In this document: in pieces, positions 1-7,520 of the stretch | Layout of the letters: every line of letters begins with the position of its first letter | Position numbering within the stretch: position 1 is the stretch's first letter | From: ATZT02 sp046048135 | Lineage (GTDB): Bacteria > Actinomycetota > Actinomycetes > S36-B12 > UBA5976 | Direction: 5' to 3' | Assembly: GCA_046048135.1 (NCBI GenBank) | Contig: JBJOGR010000046.1 | Span: forward strand, 1 to 11,777 | Length of the DNA: 11,777 nt | Notes under the pieces: model-generated | What the model was told of the DNA's origin: nothing | The model's input: the letters and a program-made list of their open reading frames with translations, nothing else | Database searches by the model: none | Program-made: the position numbers and the translations under genes

Positions 1-187
1 CCAAGGAAACAATTGCAACAATCAATAACGGAACTCCTATAAAAATCAATATTGTAGAAAATCCTGACATGGGATTTCCAGGTTCATCTCCATCATCGCG
101 AAATACCGCAAATGCTGGTTCGAAAAAAAACAAAACTTGAAAAAATGCAAGAGCAATAATCTGAGTAATTTTTCTGAAATATCTCAT
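1..187 (-). CDS. Small signal-peptide/membrane protein, N-terminal part (cut by window edge)
   Basis: This reading frame opens at ATG 187 on the minus strand and stays open for 62 codons to the window edge. The first 27 residues look like a signal peptide: Arg/Lys near the start (R2, R5, K6), a hydrophobic run at about 9-22, and a cleavage motif A-F-A at 25-27. A short acidic/glycine stretch (R-D-D-G-D-E-P-G, 30-37) follows, then a second hydrophobic segment from about residue 45 that is probably a membrane anchor. The protein would be small and envelope-located. It is divergent from the MscS gene with 63 bases between start codons. I do not recognise a named family and assign no function. 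No good Shine-Dalgarno precedes it, but a TAAAGT box lies 7 bases upstream of the ATG, fitting a leaderless start. Confidence 0.7.
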   Translation of the reverse strand, partial: MRYFRKITQIIALAFFQVLFFFEPAFAVFRDDGDEPGNPMSGFSTILIFIGVPLLIVAIVSL

Positions 188-194
188 AAATCTC

Positions 195-200
195 ACTTTA
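195..200 (-). promoter_or_regulatory. Putative -10 box for leaderless start at 187
   Basis: TAAAGT on the minus strand ends 7 bases before the ATG at 187, so transcription would begin at or next to the start codon. There is no convincing -35 element. Support comes mainly from the same spacing recurring at five other genes in the window. Confidence 0.4.
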
Positions 201-237
201 CTGCGAAGTCATATTTATGAGCAATTCAGTACAAGAG

Positions 238-243
238 TAATCT
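238..243 (+). promoter_or_regulatory. Putative -10 box for leaderless MscS mRNA
   Basis: TAATCT ends 7 bases before the ATG at 251. A weak -35 match (TTATGA, 215-220) lies 17 bases upstream. No Shine-Dalgarno is present at usable distance, so a leaderless transcript is the simplest reading. Confidence 0.45.
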
Positions 244-250
244 TGCTTAC

Positions 251-1183
251 ATGTTAAATAATCAAAATTCCTTGCTTGAAAAAATAAGTGAATATTTATC
301 TAGTGTGCCCATTCAAGTATTCTTCATTTTACTTTTCGCACTGATTTTAAATGCAATAGTACGAATTTCTATTTCTAGATTTGTTAAAGGTGCGATCAAA
401 AGAGCAAATGAGAAAGCTCCTCAATTCAAAAAAATTGCTGATAGTACTGCTGAGTTATCTGCGATGGTTATGCAGCAAAGAACTGTACAAAGAGTTAAAG
501 CAATTGGACAACTTTTTAGCAGCACAGCAACACTTGTAATTTGGACTGTTGCAATCATGAGTGCACTCAGTGTGTTGGGAATTAACGTTGCACCACTTTT
601 AGCCAGTGCTGGAGTTGCGGGTGTGGCATTAGGTTTTGGCGCTCAGACTTTGATCAAAGATTTTCTTGCTGGAATTTTTATTATTTTAGAAGATCAATAT
701 GGAGTTGGTGACGTTGTTGATTTAGGTCCTGCAATTGGAACAGTTGAAGAAGTTGACTTAAGAGTCACTCGTTTAAGAGATATGAGCGGTGTTGTTTGGT
801 ATGTAAGAAATGGAGAAATCCTTCGAGTTGCAAATAGAAGTCAAGGTTGGACTGTTGCTGTTGTTGATGTGCCGATCGCCTATGACGAAGATTTAGAAAA
901 AATTAGAGTAATAATTGAAAGAGTTGGAAAAGAAATGTTAGATGATCCAGCTTTTTCAGGAATGCTTTTAGATGCTCCTCAATATGCAGGAGTTGAACAA
1001 GTTTCAGGTGATGCAGTATTTGTTCGCATCACTGCTAAAACAGCACCAGATAAACCGATGCAAAGCGCAAGAGAAATTAGAGAAAAATTAAAAGTTGCTT
1101 TCGACAGAGAAAATGTTCGAGTCCCAGTATTGGCAAGACCATTTCCTGCCAACCCAAACCCAAATATTCCTGCTCAAAAATAA
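251..1183 (+). CDS. MscS-family mechanosensitive ion channel
   Basis: The 310-residue product is a small-conductance mechanosensitive channel of the MscS family, an inner-membrane channel that opens under membrane tension to release solutes during hypo-osmotic shock. Three hydrophobic segments are visible at about 19-42, 88-108 and 113-145. The third is the Gly/Ala-rich pore helix (A-S-A-G-V-A-G-V-A-L-G-F-G-A-Q from about 118), followed by the usual D-F-L-A-G-I-F-I-I-L-E-D-Q motif and the beta domain (V-G-D-V-V-D, then G-T-V-E-E-V). The C-terminal alpha/beta domain ends in a Pro/Asn-rich tail. Length is near that of E. coli MscS (286 residues). It most resembles the YkuT/YggB-like actinobacterial type. 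The gene is divergent from the small secreted-protein gene and 50 bases upstream of the SDR/DUF2867 gene, which could share its transcript. Confidence 0.93.
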   Translation: MLNNQNSLLEKISEYLSSVPIQVFFILLFALILNAIVRISISRFVKGAIKRANEKAPQFKKIADSTAELSAMVMQQRTVQRVKAIGQLFSSTATLVIWTVAIMSALSVLGINVAPLLASAGVAGVALGFGAQTLIKDFLAGIFIILEDQYGVGDVVDLGPAIGTVEEVDLRVTRLRDMSGVVWYVRNGEILRVANRSQGWTVAVVDVPIAYDEDLEKIRVIIERVGKEMLDDPAFSGMLLDAPQYAGVEQVSGDAVFVRITAKTAPDKPMQSAREIREKLKVAFDRENVRVPVLARPFPANPNPNIPAQK

Positions 1184-1233
1184 AGATCTTTACTCAAATA
1201 GCCAAAAATAGATTTAAGAGGCAAAATTAAGAC

Positions 1234-2742
1234 ATGGTTGATTTAATGTCAGTAAAAATTAGAAAAAAGTCAAATGGCGAAAACGCAACTTGTCTAGTTA
1301 CAGGATCAACCGGCTACATCGGTGGAAGGTTGATTCGAGAATTACTTAATGTTGGTTACAAAGTTAAAGTCTTTGCAAGATTTCCAGATCGATTAAGAGA
1401 TTTACCTTGGTATTCAAAAGTTGAAATAATTTCAGGCGATGCTTTAAATCCTGATGATGTTTCAAAAGCCATGAAAGATGTTGATGTTGCTTATTATCTG
1501 TTACACGCTTTAAATAAAGGAAATGAATTTGTAGATATTGAAACGAAAATGGCACAAATCTTTGCAGCTTCTGCTAAGGCAAATAGTGTCCAAAGAATTA
1601 TTTATTTAGGTGGATTAATTCCTTCGCAAAAACTTTCTCAACATTTAGAATCAAGAAAAATCACTGGTGAGATTTTGCGCAATTCTGGGGTACCAACTAT
1701 CGAATTAAGAGCTGGAGTAGTAATTGGCTCTGGTTCAGCATCTTTTGAAATGCTTAGATACTTGACTGAAAGACTTCCCATAATGGTTACACCTAAATGG
1801 GTAAAAACAAAAATTCAACCAATTGCTGTGCGAGATGTTTTGTACTACTTGGTAGGAAGTGCTGGAATTACTGAAAACTTAAACCAGGCCTTTGATATCG
1901 GTGGTCCAGATATTTTGACTTATAAAGAAATGATGAATAGATACGCCAAAGTTGCAGATTTAAGAAAAAGAATAATAATTCCTGTTCCATTACTTACTCC
2001 AAGACTTTCAAGTCTTTGGGTTGGTTTTGTTACTCCAGTACCAGGTTCAATTGCCAGACCACTTGTAAAAAGTTTAATTAATGAAGTTATTTGTCATGAT
2101 TCAGAAATAAAAAAATATTTACCAGATCCAAAAGATGGATTAACTAATTTTGAAAAAGCAGTGGATCTTGCATTAATGAGAGTAAGAGAGGCTCAAGTTT
2201 CAACTCGATGGTCAAGTGCTTCGATTCCAGGAATTCCTAGTGAACCGCTTCCAAGTGATCCAGAGTGGTCTGGTGGAACTTTATATAAAGATATTCGAAT
2301 TAAGGAAATTAATTCTGAACCTGAAAAAGTTTGGCAAATAGTAGAAGCGATTGGTGGAAATAATGGATACTTTTCGTTTGATTGGGCGTGGGAAATCAGA
2401 GGAATACTTGATCGAATTGTTGGCGGAGTGGGTTTAAGAAGAGGCCGAAGAGATCCACACCATCTAAATGTAGGAGAAACTTTAGATTTTTGGAGAGTAG
2501 AAGAAAAAATACCTAATAATTTATTAAGACTAAGAGCTGAAATGAAAATGCCAGGAAAAGCTTGGCTTGAGTTTAAAGTTGAAAAAATTGGTGAACAAAA
2601 AAGTAAGTTAACGCAAACTGCAATTTTTTATCCAAAAGGCTTAGCTGGGCACTCATACTGGTGGATAATTGCGCCATTTCATGTTTTTGTATTTCCAGGC
2701 ATGATTCGAAATATTAAAAAAGTAGTTGAAGAAAACAAATAA
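1234..2742 (+). CDS. YbjT-like NAD(P)-binding SDR epimerase fused to DUF2867
   Basis: The 502-residue product has two parts. The N-terminal half is an atypical short-chain dehydrogenase/Rossmann domain with the nucleotide-binding motif T-G-S-T-G-Y-I-G-G at 23-31 and G-G-P-D-I-L-T-Y-K-E-M in its later part, as in NAD(P)H-binding epimerase-like proteins. The C-terminal part, about 330-500, fits DUF2867 (polyketide-cyclase-like fold), with an aromatic/hydrophobic stretch near the end that may touch the membrane. The same arrangement is known in E. coli YbjT; its substrate is unknown, so only a redox or epimerase-type role can be inferred. A second in-frame ATG at 1246 exists, but A-G-A-G-G at 1217-1221 lies 12 bases before ATG 1234, which favours 1234. 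Its stop shares one base with the glbO start, implying translational coupling. Confidence 0.85.
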   Translation: MVDLMSVKIRKKSNGENATCLVTGSTGYIGGRLIRELLNVGYKVKVFARFPDRLRDLPWYSKVEIISGDALNPDDVSKAMKDVDVAYYLLHALNKGNEFVDIETKMAQIFAASAKANSVQRIIYLGGLIPSQKLSQHLESRKITGEILRNSGVPTIELRAGVVIGSGSASFEMLRYLTERLPIMVTPKWVKTKIQPIAVRDVLYYLVGSAGITENLNQAFDIGGPDILTYKEMMNRYAKVADLRKRIIIPVPLLTPRLSSLWVGFVTPVPGSIARPLVKSLINEVICHDSEIKKYLPDPKDGLTNFEKAVDLALMRVREAQVSTRWSSASIPGIPSEPLPSDPEWSGGTLYKDIRIKEINSEPEKVWQIVEAIGGNNGYFSFDWAWEIRGILDRIVGGVGLRRGRRDPHHLNVGETLDFWRVEEKIPNNLLRLRAEMKMPGKAWLEFKVEKIGEQKSKLTQTAIFYPKGLAGHSYWWIIAPFHVFVFPGMIRNIKKVVEENK

Positions 2743-3128
2743 TGTCTTCTGATTTTGAAGAATTTGGCGGTAAACCTTTTTTTATTAATTTAGTTACAGA
2801 TTTTTATGCTGGTGTGAAAACAGATCCAATACTCAAACCAATGTATCCAGAAAATGATTTTGAAGGAGCGATTGAAAGGCTTTCTCTTTTTTTAATGCAA
2901 TATTGGGGTGGACCCTCAACCTATTCTGAAAAAAGAGGGCATCCAAGATTACGAATGAGACATATGCCTTTTGCCATAGATTTTAGAGCACGTGATGCCT
3001 GGCTTACCCATATGCAAACTGCATTAAAAAATCAGAATTTAAATTCAGAATTAGAAACAAAAATTTGGAATTATTTATTAATGGCTGCAAACTCTATGGT
3101 CAATACTATAAATGATGAAATTATTTAA
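2742..3128 (+). CDS. glbO: Group II truncated haemoglobin (HbO type)
   Basis: The 128-residue product is a two-over-two globin of group II, the HbO class, which binds haem and reacts with O2, NO and peroxides in the cytoplasm. All diagnostic residues are present: Tyr B10 (Y22), Tyr CD1 (Y35), the proximal haem-ligand His F8 (H74, in R-M-R-H-M-P-F) and Trp G8 (W87, in R-D-A-W-L). The block from Y54-W-G-G-P through Y-S-E-K-R-G-H-P-R-L-R-M-R-H is nearly identical to M. tuberculosis HbO as I recall it, and length matches (128). The start ATG overlaps the last base of the upstream stop (TAATG), so expression probably depends on translational coupling with the SDR/DUF2867 gene. The 3' end overlaps the facing gene by 8 bases. 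Assignment is firm; the in vivo role (O2 delivery, NO or peroxide detoxification) is open. Confidence 0.95.
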   Translation: MSSDFEEFGGKPFFINLVTDFYAGVKTDPILKPMYPENDFEGAIERLSLFLMQYWGGPSTYSEKRGHPRLRMRHMPFAIDFRARDAWLTHMQTALKNQNLNSELETKIWNYLLMAANSMVNTINDEII

Positions 3129-3765
3129 CTACAGAAAGTAAATTTCTTACAGCTTTCAATGGTCTGATAAATACTTGACCACTTGGGGTGACAAACCTTT
3201 TCCAACCTTGACATGTTGCTGCATTTATTCTTGAATTTGGAAAAGATAACATTCCTAATCCTGCTGCTACATTTAATGCCCCAAACGTAATTCCTCCCCA
3301 TAAATTTTCATTCCAAGCATCTTCGGTGATTGAATTCTTATTTTTTTCACTTTGTAACATCTGTAATGGTTCAACTTGTGACTTTAACTTATTAAGTCTT
3401 TGTTTAACCAATGGAAATACATCTCCTGCAATTCCTTTTTCTCCCGGCATCCAAGGCCCTTGCGGGGGAAGAAGAGCAATCTCAGGTGCAACTTTATTTG
3501 AATCTAATAATTTAATTTCAAAATTTTTATCATCAGTTATTTGATTTAAAATATCCGAACAAGAGACTACTAAATCAGCTTCTGCGTATTCCTCCTGTAA
3601 AGGAAGGGCTATAAATGCAAGACAATTAAATGGTGTTGAACCAAAAATTCCAATGTTATTGCCTTTAATTTGAATTCTTAAAAATGTTCTTTTATCCCAA
3701 AAAACTAGTTTTTCGCAAAAGTTTCTTAAACTTAATACTTCATCTGGACTAAATTTAATTTTCAC
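3121..3765 (-). CDS. Conserved-looking hypothetical protein, 214 residues
   Basis: I do not recognise a named domain. The product is soluble-looking, with no signal peptide, Trp-rich in places (W23, W105, W151, W156, W188), with a distinctive L-P-P-Q-G-P-W-M-P-G-E segment at 99-109 and a Gly/Ala-rich stretch near 156-172. It starts with GTG at 3765, two bases after the ettA stop, so it is almost certainly translated from the ettA transcript. It ends tail-to-tail with glbO, overlapping by 8 bases. From memory M. tuberculosis has an uncharacterised protein of similar size (Rv2474c) between its EttA and glbO genes; homology to that is a guess from position, not from an alignment. Codon use and base composition look like the neighbours, so there is no sign of transfer. 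Confidence 0.8.
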   Translation of the reverse strand: MKIKFSPDEVLSLRNFCEKLVFWDKRTFLRIQIKGNNIGIFGSTPFNCLAFIALPLQEEYAEADLVVSCSDILNQITDDKNFEIKLLDSNKVAPEIALLPPQGPWMPGEKGIAGDVFPLVKQRLNKLKSQVEPLQMLQSEKNKNSITEDAWNENLWGGITFGALNVAAGLGMLSFPNSRINAATCQGWKRFVTPSGQVFIRPLKAVRNLLSVVK

Positions 3766-3767
3766 GA

Positions 3768-5438
3768 CTAGTTTCTAGTTAATTTTCTATAAGTTGTTCG
3801 GTGAGGTCTGGCAGCTTCTGGCCCTAATCTTTCAACTTTATTTTTCTCGTAAGAATCAAAGTTTCCTTCAAACCAGAACCATTGGGAATCCCCTTCGTAA
3901 GCCAACATATGTGTTGCTACTTTGTCCAAAAACATACGATCATGTGAAATTACCACTGCGCATCCTGGAAAATCTAAGAGTGCTTTTTCTAAACTTGCTA
4001 ATGTTTCAACATCTAAATCATTTGTAGGTTCGTCAAGCAGCAATACGTTTCCACCTTGTTTAAGTGTTAAGGCTAAATTCAATCGATTTCTTTCTCCACC
4101 AGATAAAACTCCAGCAGGTTTTTGTTGATCAGGTCCTTTAAATCCAAATGTTGAAACATATGCTCGGGAAGGAATTTCAATATTTCCAACTTTGATGTGA
4201 TCTAACCCATCGCTTACAACTTCCCAAACAGTTTTCTTTGGATCAATTCCAAGTCTTCCTTGGTCGACATAAGAAATTTTTACGGTATCACCAATTTTTA
4301 TTTCTCCTGAGTCAGGTTTTTCATTCCCTAACAACATTTTGAAAAGTGTAGTTTTTCCAACTCCATTTGGTCCGATAATTCCAACAATTCCATTTCTAGG
4401 AAGTGTGAAAGATAATTTGTCAATTAATAATTTCTCGCCAAATCCTTTAGATAGATTTGAAACTTCAATTACTTGATTTCCTAATCTTGGACCAGGTGGA
4501 ATTTGAATTTCTTCAAAATCTAATTTTTTCGTTTTATCAGCTTCTGCTGCCATTTCTTCATAGCGTTCTAATCTAGATTTAGATTTAGCTTGTCTTGCCT
4601 TAGGGCTTGATCTAACCCATTCCAATTCATCTTCAAGTCTTTTTCTTAGTTTTGCGTCCTTTAAACCTTCAACTTTTAATCTTTCTTGTTTCTTTTCCAA
4701 GTAAGTCGAATAGTTTCCTTGATATGGATAGGTATGTCCCCTATCTAGTTCCAATATCCATTGGGCAACGTTATCTAGAAAATATCTATCGTGAGTGATT
4801 GCTACAACTGTTCCAGGATATTTTTCTAAATGTTGTTCAAGCCATAAAACACTTTCTGCATCTAGATGGTTAGTTGGTTCATCTAGTAGCAATAAATCAG
4901 GTTGTTGTAATAAAAGTTTTGCTAATGCAACTCTTCTTCTTTCTCCACCTGATAAAACTTTTACATCGGCATCAGCTGGAGGAAGTCTTAAAGCATCCAT
5001 TGCCTGTTCTAGTTGAGAATCTAAATCCCAAGCACCCAAATGGTCTAGCTGTTCTTGGAGTTTCCCCATTTCGGCAAGTAATTTGTCATAATCTGCTTCT
5101 GGATTTGCTAACTGTTCACTTATTTCATTAAAACGATTTAATTTTGCTTTTGTATTTGCAACTGCTTCTTCTACATTTTCTAAAACATTTTTATCATCAC
5201 TTAGTTGTGGTTCTTGTTCTAATATTCCAACAGTTGCTCCTGGTGCAAGCATTGCTTCTCCATTACTTACTTCATCTTTTCCAGACATAATTCGAAGTAA
5301 TGAAGATTTACCTGCACCGTTTGGACCAACAACACCGATTTTTGCTCCTGGCAAAAATGCCAAAGTCACATCATCTAATACAACTTTGTCGTTATGAGCT
5401 TTTCTTGCTTTGGAAAGCGTGTAAATGAATTCGGCCAC
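3768..5438 (-). CDS. ettA: Energy-dependent translational throttle protein EttA (ABC-F)
   Basis: The 556-residue product is an ABC-F protein, two cytoplasmic ATPase domains without membrane segments. EttA binds the ribosomal E site and links ATP/ADP status to the first elongation steps. Domain 1 has Walker A G-P-N-G-A-G-K-S at 38-45, signature L-S-G-G-E at 162-166, Walker B with catalytic E187 in D-E-P-T-N-H-L-D, and switch H216. A charged linker at about 243-320 is the P-site tRNA interaction motif. Domain 2 has Walker A at 356-363, signature at 445-449 and E470 in D-E-P-T-N-D-L-D. Length matches E. coli EttA (555). The start codon is GTG at 5438; an overlapping ATG at 5440 is out of frame. 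There is no Shine-Dalgarno, but TAATCT ends 6 bases upstream. The gene lies 22 bases after ssb and 2 bases before the 214-residue gene. Confidence 0.95.
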   Translation of the reverse strand: MAEFIYTLSKARKAHNDKVVLDDVTLAFLPGAKIGVVGPNGAGKSSLLRIMSGKDEVSNGEAMLAPGATVGILEQEPQLSDDKNVLENVEEAVANTKAKLNRFNEISEQLANPEADYDKLLAEMGKLQEQLDHLGAWDLDSQLEQAMDALRLPPADADVKVLSGGERRRVALAKLLLQQPDLLLLDEPTNHLDAESVLWLEQHLEKYPGTVVAITHDRYFLDNVAQWILELDRGHTYPYQGNYSTYLEKKQERLKVEGLKDAKLRKRLEDELEWVRSSPKARQAKSKSRLERYEEMAAEADKTKKLDFEEIQIPPGPRLGNQVIEVSNLSKGFGEKLLIDKLSFTLPRNGIVGIIGPNGVGKTTLFKMLLGNEKPDSGEIKIGDTVKISYVDQGRLGIDPKKTVWEVVSDGLDHIKVGNIEIPSRAYVSTFGFKGPDQQKPAGVLSGGERNRLNLALTLKQGGNVLLLDEPTNDLDVETLASLEKALLDFPGCAVVISHDRMFLDKVATHMLAYEGDSQWFWFEGNFDSYEKNKVERLGPEAARPHRTTYRKLTRN

Positions 5439-5444
5439 ATGAAA

Positions 5445-5450
5445 AGATTA
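5445..5450 (-). promoter_or_regulatory. Putative -10 box for leaderless ettA mRNA
   Basis: TAATCT on the minus strand ends 6 bases before the GTG at 5438, inside the 22-base gap after ssb. This would let ettA be transcribed separately from ssb. The hexamer is identical to the one proposed for the MscS gene. Confidence 0.4.
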
Positions 5451-5460
5451 CTCAAATGGT

Positions 5461-5889
5461 TTAAGCAACAGATTTTTGAGTTCCTTCTTTAGGCTCAACC
5501 CAGTTTTCATTTTCATAAAACTCTGGATTTTTTCTTATTTTGGTAAATTCAGCAACGCCCTTGGAAAGATCATGGCCCAGAGATATTGCATCAATTTCTA
5601 CAAAAGTTGAATTTTTATCGCCATCACTGACTTGTTTAACTTTAAGTTTGCCAAACACCACTAATGGCTGACCTTTATGGATGCTATTGGCAATATTTTC
5701 TGCAAAATTTGACCAGCAGTTAACTTGTAAAAAATTAGGATCTGAATCAACAAAATTATTAGAATTTCTGTCAAATTTTCTAGGATTATTTGCTATTCGA
5801 AAAGTTGCAACTTGCCTACCTGATGGCAATACTTTGGTTGTTACATCGGTTACTGCGTTTCCAACTACAGTGGTCAAGATTTCATTCAT
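5461..5889 (-). CDS. ssb: Single-stranded DNA-binding protein (SSB paralogue without acidic tail)
   Basis: The 142-residue product is an SSB-type OB-fold protein (residues about 1-112) with typical elements: V-V-G-N-A-V-T-D near the start, then A-T-F-R-I-A-N-N and F-L-Q-V-N-C-W, then G-Q-P-L-V-V-F-G-K-L-K-V. It binds ssDNA during replication, repair or uptake. The usual SSB C-terminal Asp-rich tip ending D-D-D-I-P-F is absent; the protein ends in a short polar tail (E-G-T-Q-K-S-V-A). This suggests an accessory paralogue comparable to SsbB or to the Rv2478c-like proteins, not the main replicative SSB. The reading frame stays open upstream to 6036, but that extension runs antisense through the tRNA-Arg gene. 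The ATG at 5889 has a perfect AAGGAG with a 6-base spacer and is taken as the start. The gene lies upstream of ettA. Confidence 0.92.
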   Translation of the reverse strand: MNEILTTVVGNAVTDVTTKVLPSGRQVATFRIANNPRKFDRNSNNFVDSDPNFLQVNCWSNFAENIANSIHKGQPLVVFGKLKVKQVSDGDKNSTFVEIDAISLGHDLSKGVAEFTKIRKNPEFYENENWVEPKEGTQKSVA

Positions 5890-5895
5890 GTATAA

Positions 5896-5901
5896 CTCCT
5901 T
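5896..5901 (-). promoter_or_regulatory. Ribosome binding site that sets the ssb start
   Basis: AAGGAG on the minus strand sits 6 bases before ATG 5889. It decides against the longer frame reaching 6036, which would overlap the tRNA-Arg gene. Confidence 0.85.
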
Positions 5902-6009
5902 AAATTGAGGTTCTTTAAGGATGCAATACCTATGGATGTACTTACTCTTAGTGACAAATAAACTGGGGATAACTAAGTGGTGTGAGCAATAGAGCAAAAT
6001 AGATACTCT

Positions 6010-6082
6010 GCGCCCGTAGCTCAACGGATAGAGCAACTGGTTTCTACCCAGTAGGTTGGGGGTTCGATTCCCTCCGGGCGCG
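6010..6082 (+). tRNA. tRNA-Arg (anticodon TCT)
   Basis: A complete cloverleaf is visible: acceptor GCGCCCG (6010-6016) with CGGGCGC (6075-6081), discriminator G at 6082, D-stem GCTC/GAGC, anticodon stem ACTGG/CCAGT around loop TTTCTAC with TCT at 34-36 (reads AGA), 5-base variable loop, and T-stem GGGGG/CCCTC with one G-T pair around TTCGATT. No CCA is encoded. It is divergent from ssb, and the orn start codon is 37 bases past its end, so it may be the leading part of an orn transcript. Confidence 0.97.
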
Positions 6083-6119
6083 CGCTTTAAAAAGTTTCAT
6101 TAATTGAAAGAAGATTTAA

Positions 6120-6731
6120 ATGGCAAATAGCAATGACTTAATTGTTTGGGTTGATTGCGAAATGACTGGGTTATCACTTTCCAAGGATGCACTAATTGAA
6201 ATAGCTGTTGTTGTAACAGATAGTCATCTGAATGAAATGGATCCTGGAATTGACATTGTTATTAAATGTGATGATGAAAAATTAGATTCAATGATTGAAG
6301 TTGTAAAAGAAATGCACACTGCATCGGGATTACTCAGAGAAGTACCACATGGTGTAACTCTTGAAGAAGCAAATAAAGAAATTATGCAATATGTAAAGCA
6401 ACACATTCCAGAAGCAAGAAAAGCGCCTCTGGCTGGTTCAAGTGTTTATGTGGATCGTGGATTCTTATCAAGAGATTTACCGGAATTTGATGAGCATTTG
6501 CATTATCGGGTAATCGATGTTTCATCAATTAAAGAATTAGCAAGACGTTGGTATCCAAAAGTTTATTTTTCTGCACCAGAAAAAACTGGCAATCACAGAG
6601 CTTTAGCCGACATTAGAGAAAGTATTGCCGAACTTCGTTATTACCGAGAAGCAATTATGGTGGCTCAACCTGGACCAGGTTCTGATATCGCAAAAGAACT
6701 GGCTAATAGATTCGTGGTTGAACACGAATAA
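6120..6731 (+). CDS. orn: Oligoribonuclease
   Basis: The 203-residue product is a DEDDh 3'-5' exoribonuclease that degrades RNA dinucleotides and other nanoRNAs to mononucleotides, and also clears pGpG in c-di-GMP-using cells. All catalytic residues can be placed: D12 and E14 in W-V-D-C-E-M-T-G-L, D112 in V-Y-V-D-R-G-F-L, H159 and D164 in G-N-H-R-A-L-A-D-I. The H-Y-R-V-I-D-V-S-S-I-K-E-L-A-R-R-W motif is characteristic of Orn. The usual G-N-S-I preceding the third acidic residue is G-S-S-V here, a minor change. Length is slightly above the usual 180 or so, as in other actinobacteria. The start has only a weak purine run (AGAAGA) upstream. The gene is flanked by tRNA-Arg and tRNA-His; orn followed by tRNA-His and tRNA-Lys is, from memory, also seen in mycobacteria. 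Confidence 0.97.
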   Translation: MANSNDLIVWVDCEMTGLSLSKDALIEIAVVVTDSHLNEMDPGIDIVIKCDDEKLDSMIEVVKEMHTASGLLREVPHGVTLEEANKEIMQYVKQHIPEARKAPLAGSSVYVDRGFLSRDLPEFDEHLHYRVIDVSSIKELARRWYPKVYFSAPEKTGNHRALADIRESIAELRYYREAIMVAQPGPGSDIAKELANRFVVEHE

Positions 6732-6785
6732 ATAAGAATTCTTAATCAAAGATAGAATGAAGTTTGGTTTTAGAAATAAAACTTG

Positions 6786-6858
6786 GTGGGTATAGCTCAG
6801 CTGGTAGAGCACCTGGTTGTGGTCCAGGACGTCGCGGGTTCGAGTCCCGTTACTCACC
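6786..6858 (+). tRNA. tRNA-His (anticodon GTG)
   Basis: Acceptor GTGGGTA (6786-6792) pairs with TACTCAC (6851-6857) with one G-T pair. Discriminator C at 6858 is opposite an encoded G at 6785, the G-1 identity element of tRNA-His. D-stem GCTC/GAGC, anticodon stem CCTGG/CCAGG around TTGTGGT (GTG at 34-36), and T-stem GCGGG/CCCGT around TTCGAGT are all intact. No CCA is encoded. The marC start lies 24 bases downstream. Confidence 0.97.
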
Positions 6859-6882
6859 CCAATATTTAGTTAAAGGAAAAAA

Positions 6883-7500
6883 ATGGTTAATGCAGAAATA
6901 ATTGCACTATTTATATCTGTTGTTGTGACCTTTTTTGTCATTATCGATCCTGTTGGCTCTTTACCTATATTTATGGGATTAACTCGAAAAGAATCTAAAG
7001 AGAAAAAGATTCAGCTAGCTTTACAAGCAGTTTTAGTTTCATTTTCAGTGATCATTGCTTTTGCTTTATTTGGAAATCAGATACTTGGTTTTCTAGATAT
7101 TTCACTTCCTTCATTACAAGCCTCTGGTGGATTGCTTTTACTATTAGTTTCTCTTGAACTATTGACGGGAAAAGATTCCCAACCCACAAATAAAAGTGAA
7201 GTAAGTATTGCTTTAGTGCCACTTGGAACACCTTTACTTGCAGGTCCAGGAGCAATTGCCGCCACAATCATTTTTGTCAGAAAATCAGAAAGTTCACTAG
7301 AACTTGCCACAATTATTTTTGGTTTAATAGTTGTTCACTTAGTTTTATTTCTTTTACTCAGGTTTTCTATTCCCATTACCAAACTATTAGGTGTTGGAGG
7401 AATCTCAATTCTTACTCGACTTGCAGGGCTTTTACTTGCAGCAATTGCTGTGCAAATGATTGTTAGCGCTATAGCAGAATTTGTAAAGATCTATTCATAG
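6883..7500 (+). CDS. MarC-family integral membrane protein
   Basis: The 205-residue product is a MarC (UPF0056) membrane protein with about six hydrophobic segments and no cleavable signal. Family landmarks are D-P-V-G-S-L-P-I-F near residues 22-30, P-L-G-T-P-L-L-A-G-P-G-A-I-A in the middle, and L-T-R-L-A-G-L-L-L-A-A-I-A-V-Q near the C terminus. Length matches the family (about 200-220). The family's function is unsettled; the old link to multiple antibiotic resistance in E. coli has been disputed, so a transporter-like role is only inferred. AAAGGA at 6872-6877 lies 5 bases before the ATG, a good Shine-Dalgarno. The gene sits between tRNA-His and tRNA-Lys, 24 bases after the first, and may be read from the same transcript. 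Confidence 0.93.
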   Translation: MVNAEIIALFISVVVTFFVIIDPVGSLPIFMGLTRKESKEKKIQLALQAVLVSFSVIIAFALFGNQILGFLDISLPSLQASGGLLLLLVSLELLTGKDSQPTNKSEVSIALVPLGTPLLAGPGAIAATIIFVRKSESSLELATIIFGLIVVHLVLFLLLRFSIPITKLLGVGGISILTRLAGLLLAAIAVQMIVSAIAEFVKIYS

Positions 7501-7520
7501 GTATTATTTATTTTTATCAA

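Noticed and set aside
4795..5131. Plus-strand reading frames inside ettA, 73 and 85 residues.
   Set aside because: They are shadows of the strongly conserved ettA ATPase domain on the other strand.
5890..6036. A 49-residue N-terminal extension of the SSB protein.
   Set aside because: It would read antisense through tRNA-Arg, and the internal ATG at 5889 has a perfect AAGGAG at ideal distance.
6733..6744. Perfect 12-base palindrome TAAGAATTCTTA after orn.
   Set aside because: A short AT-rich palindrome with no loop, no T-run and no second copy; expected by chance at this composition.
6603..6857. An 84-residue minus-strand reading frame.
   Set aside because: It is antisense to the tRNA-His gene and the end of orn; frames opposite tRNAs are a common false gene.
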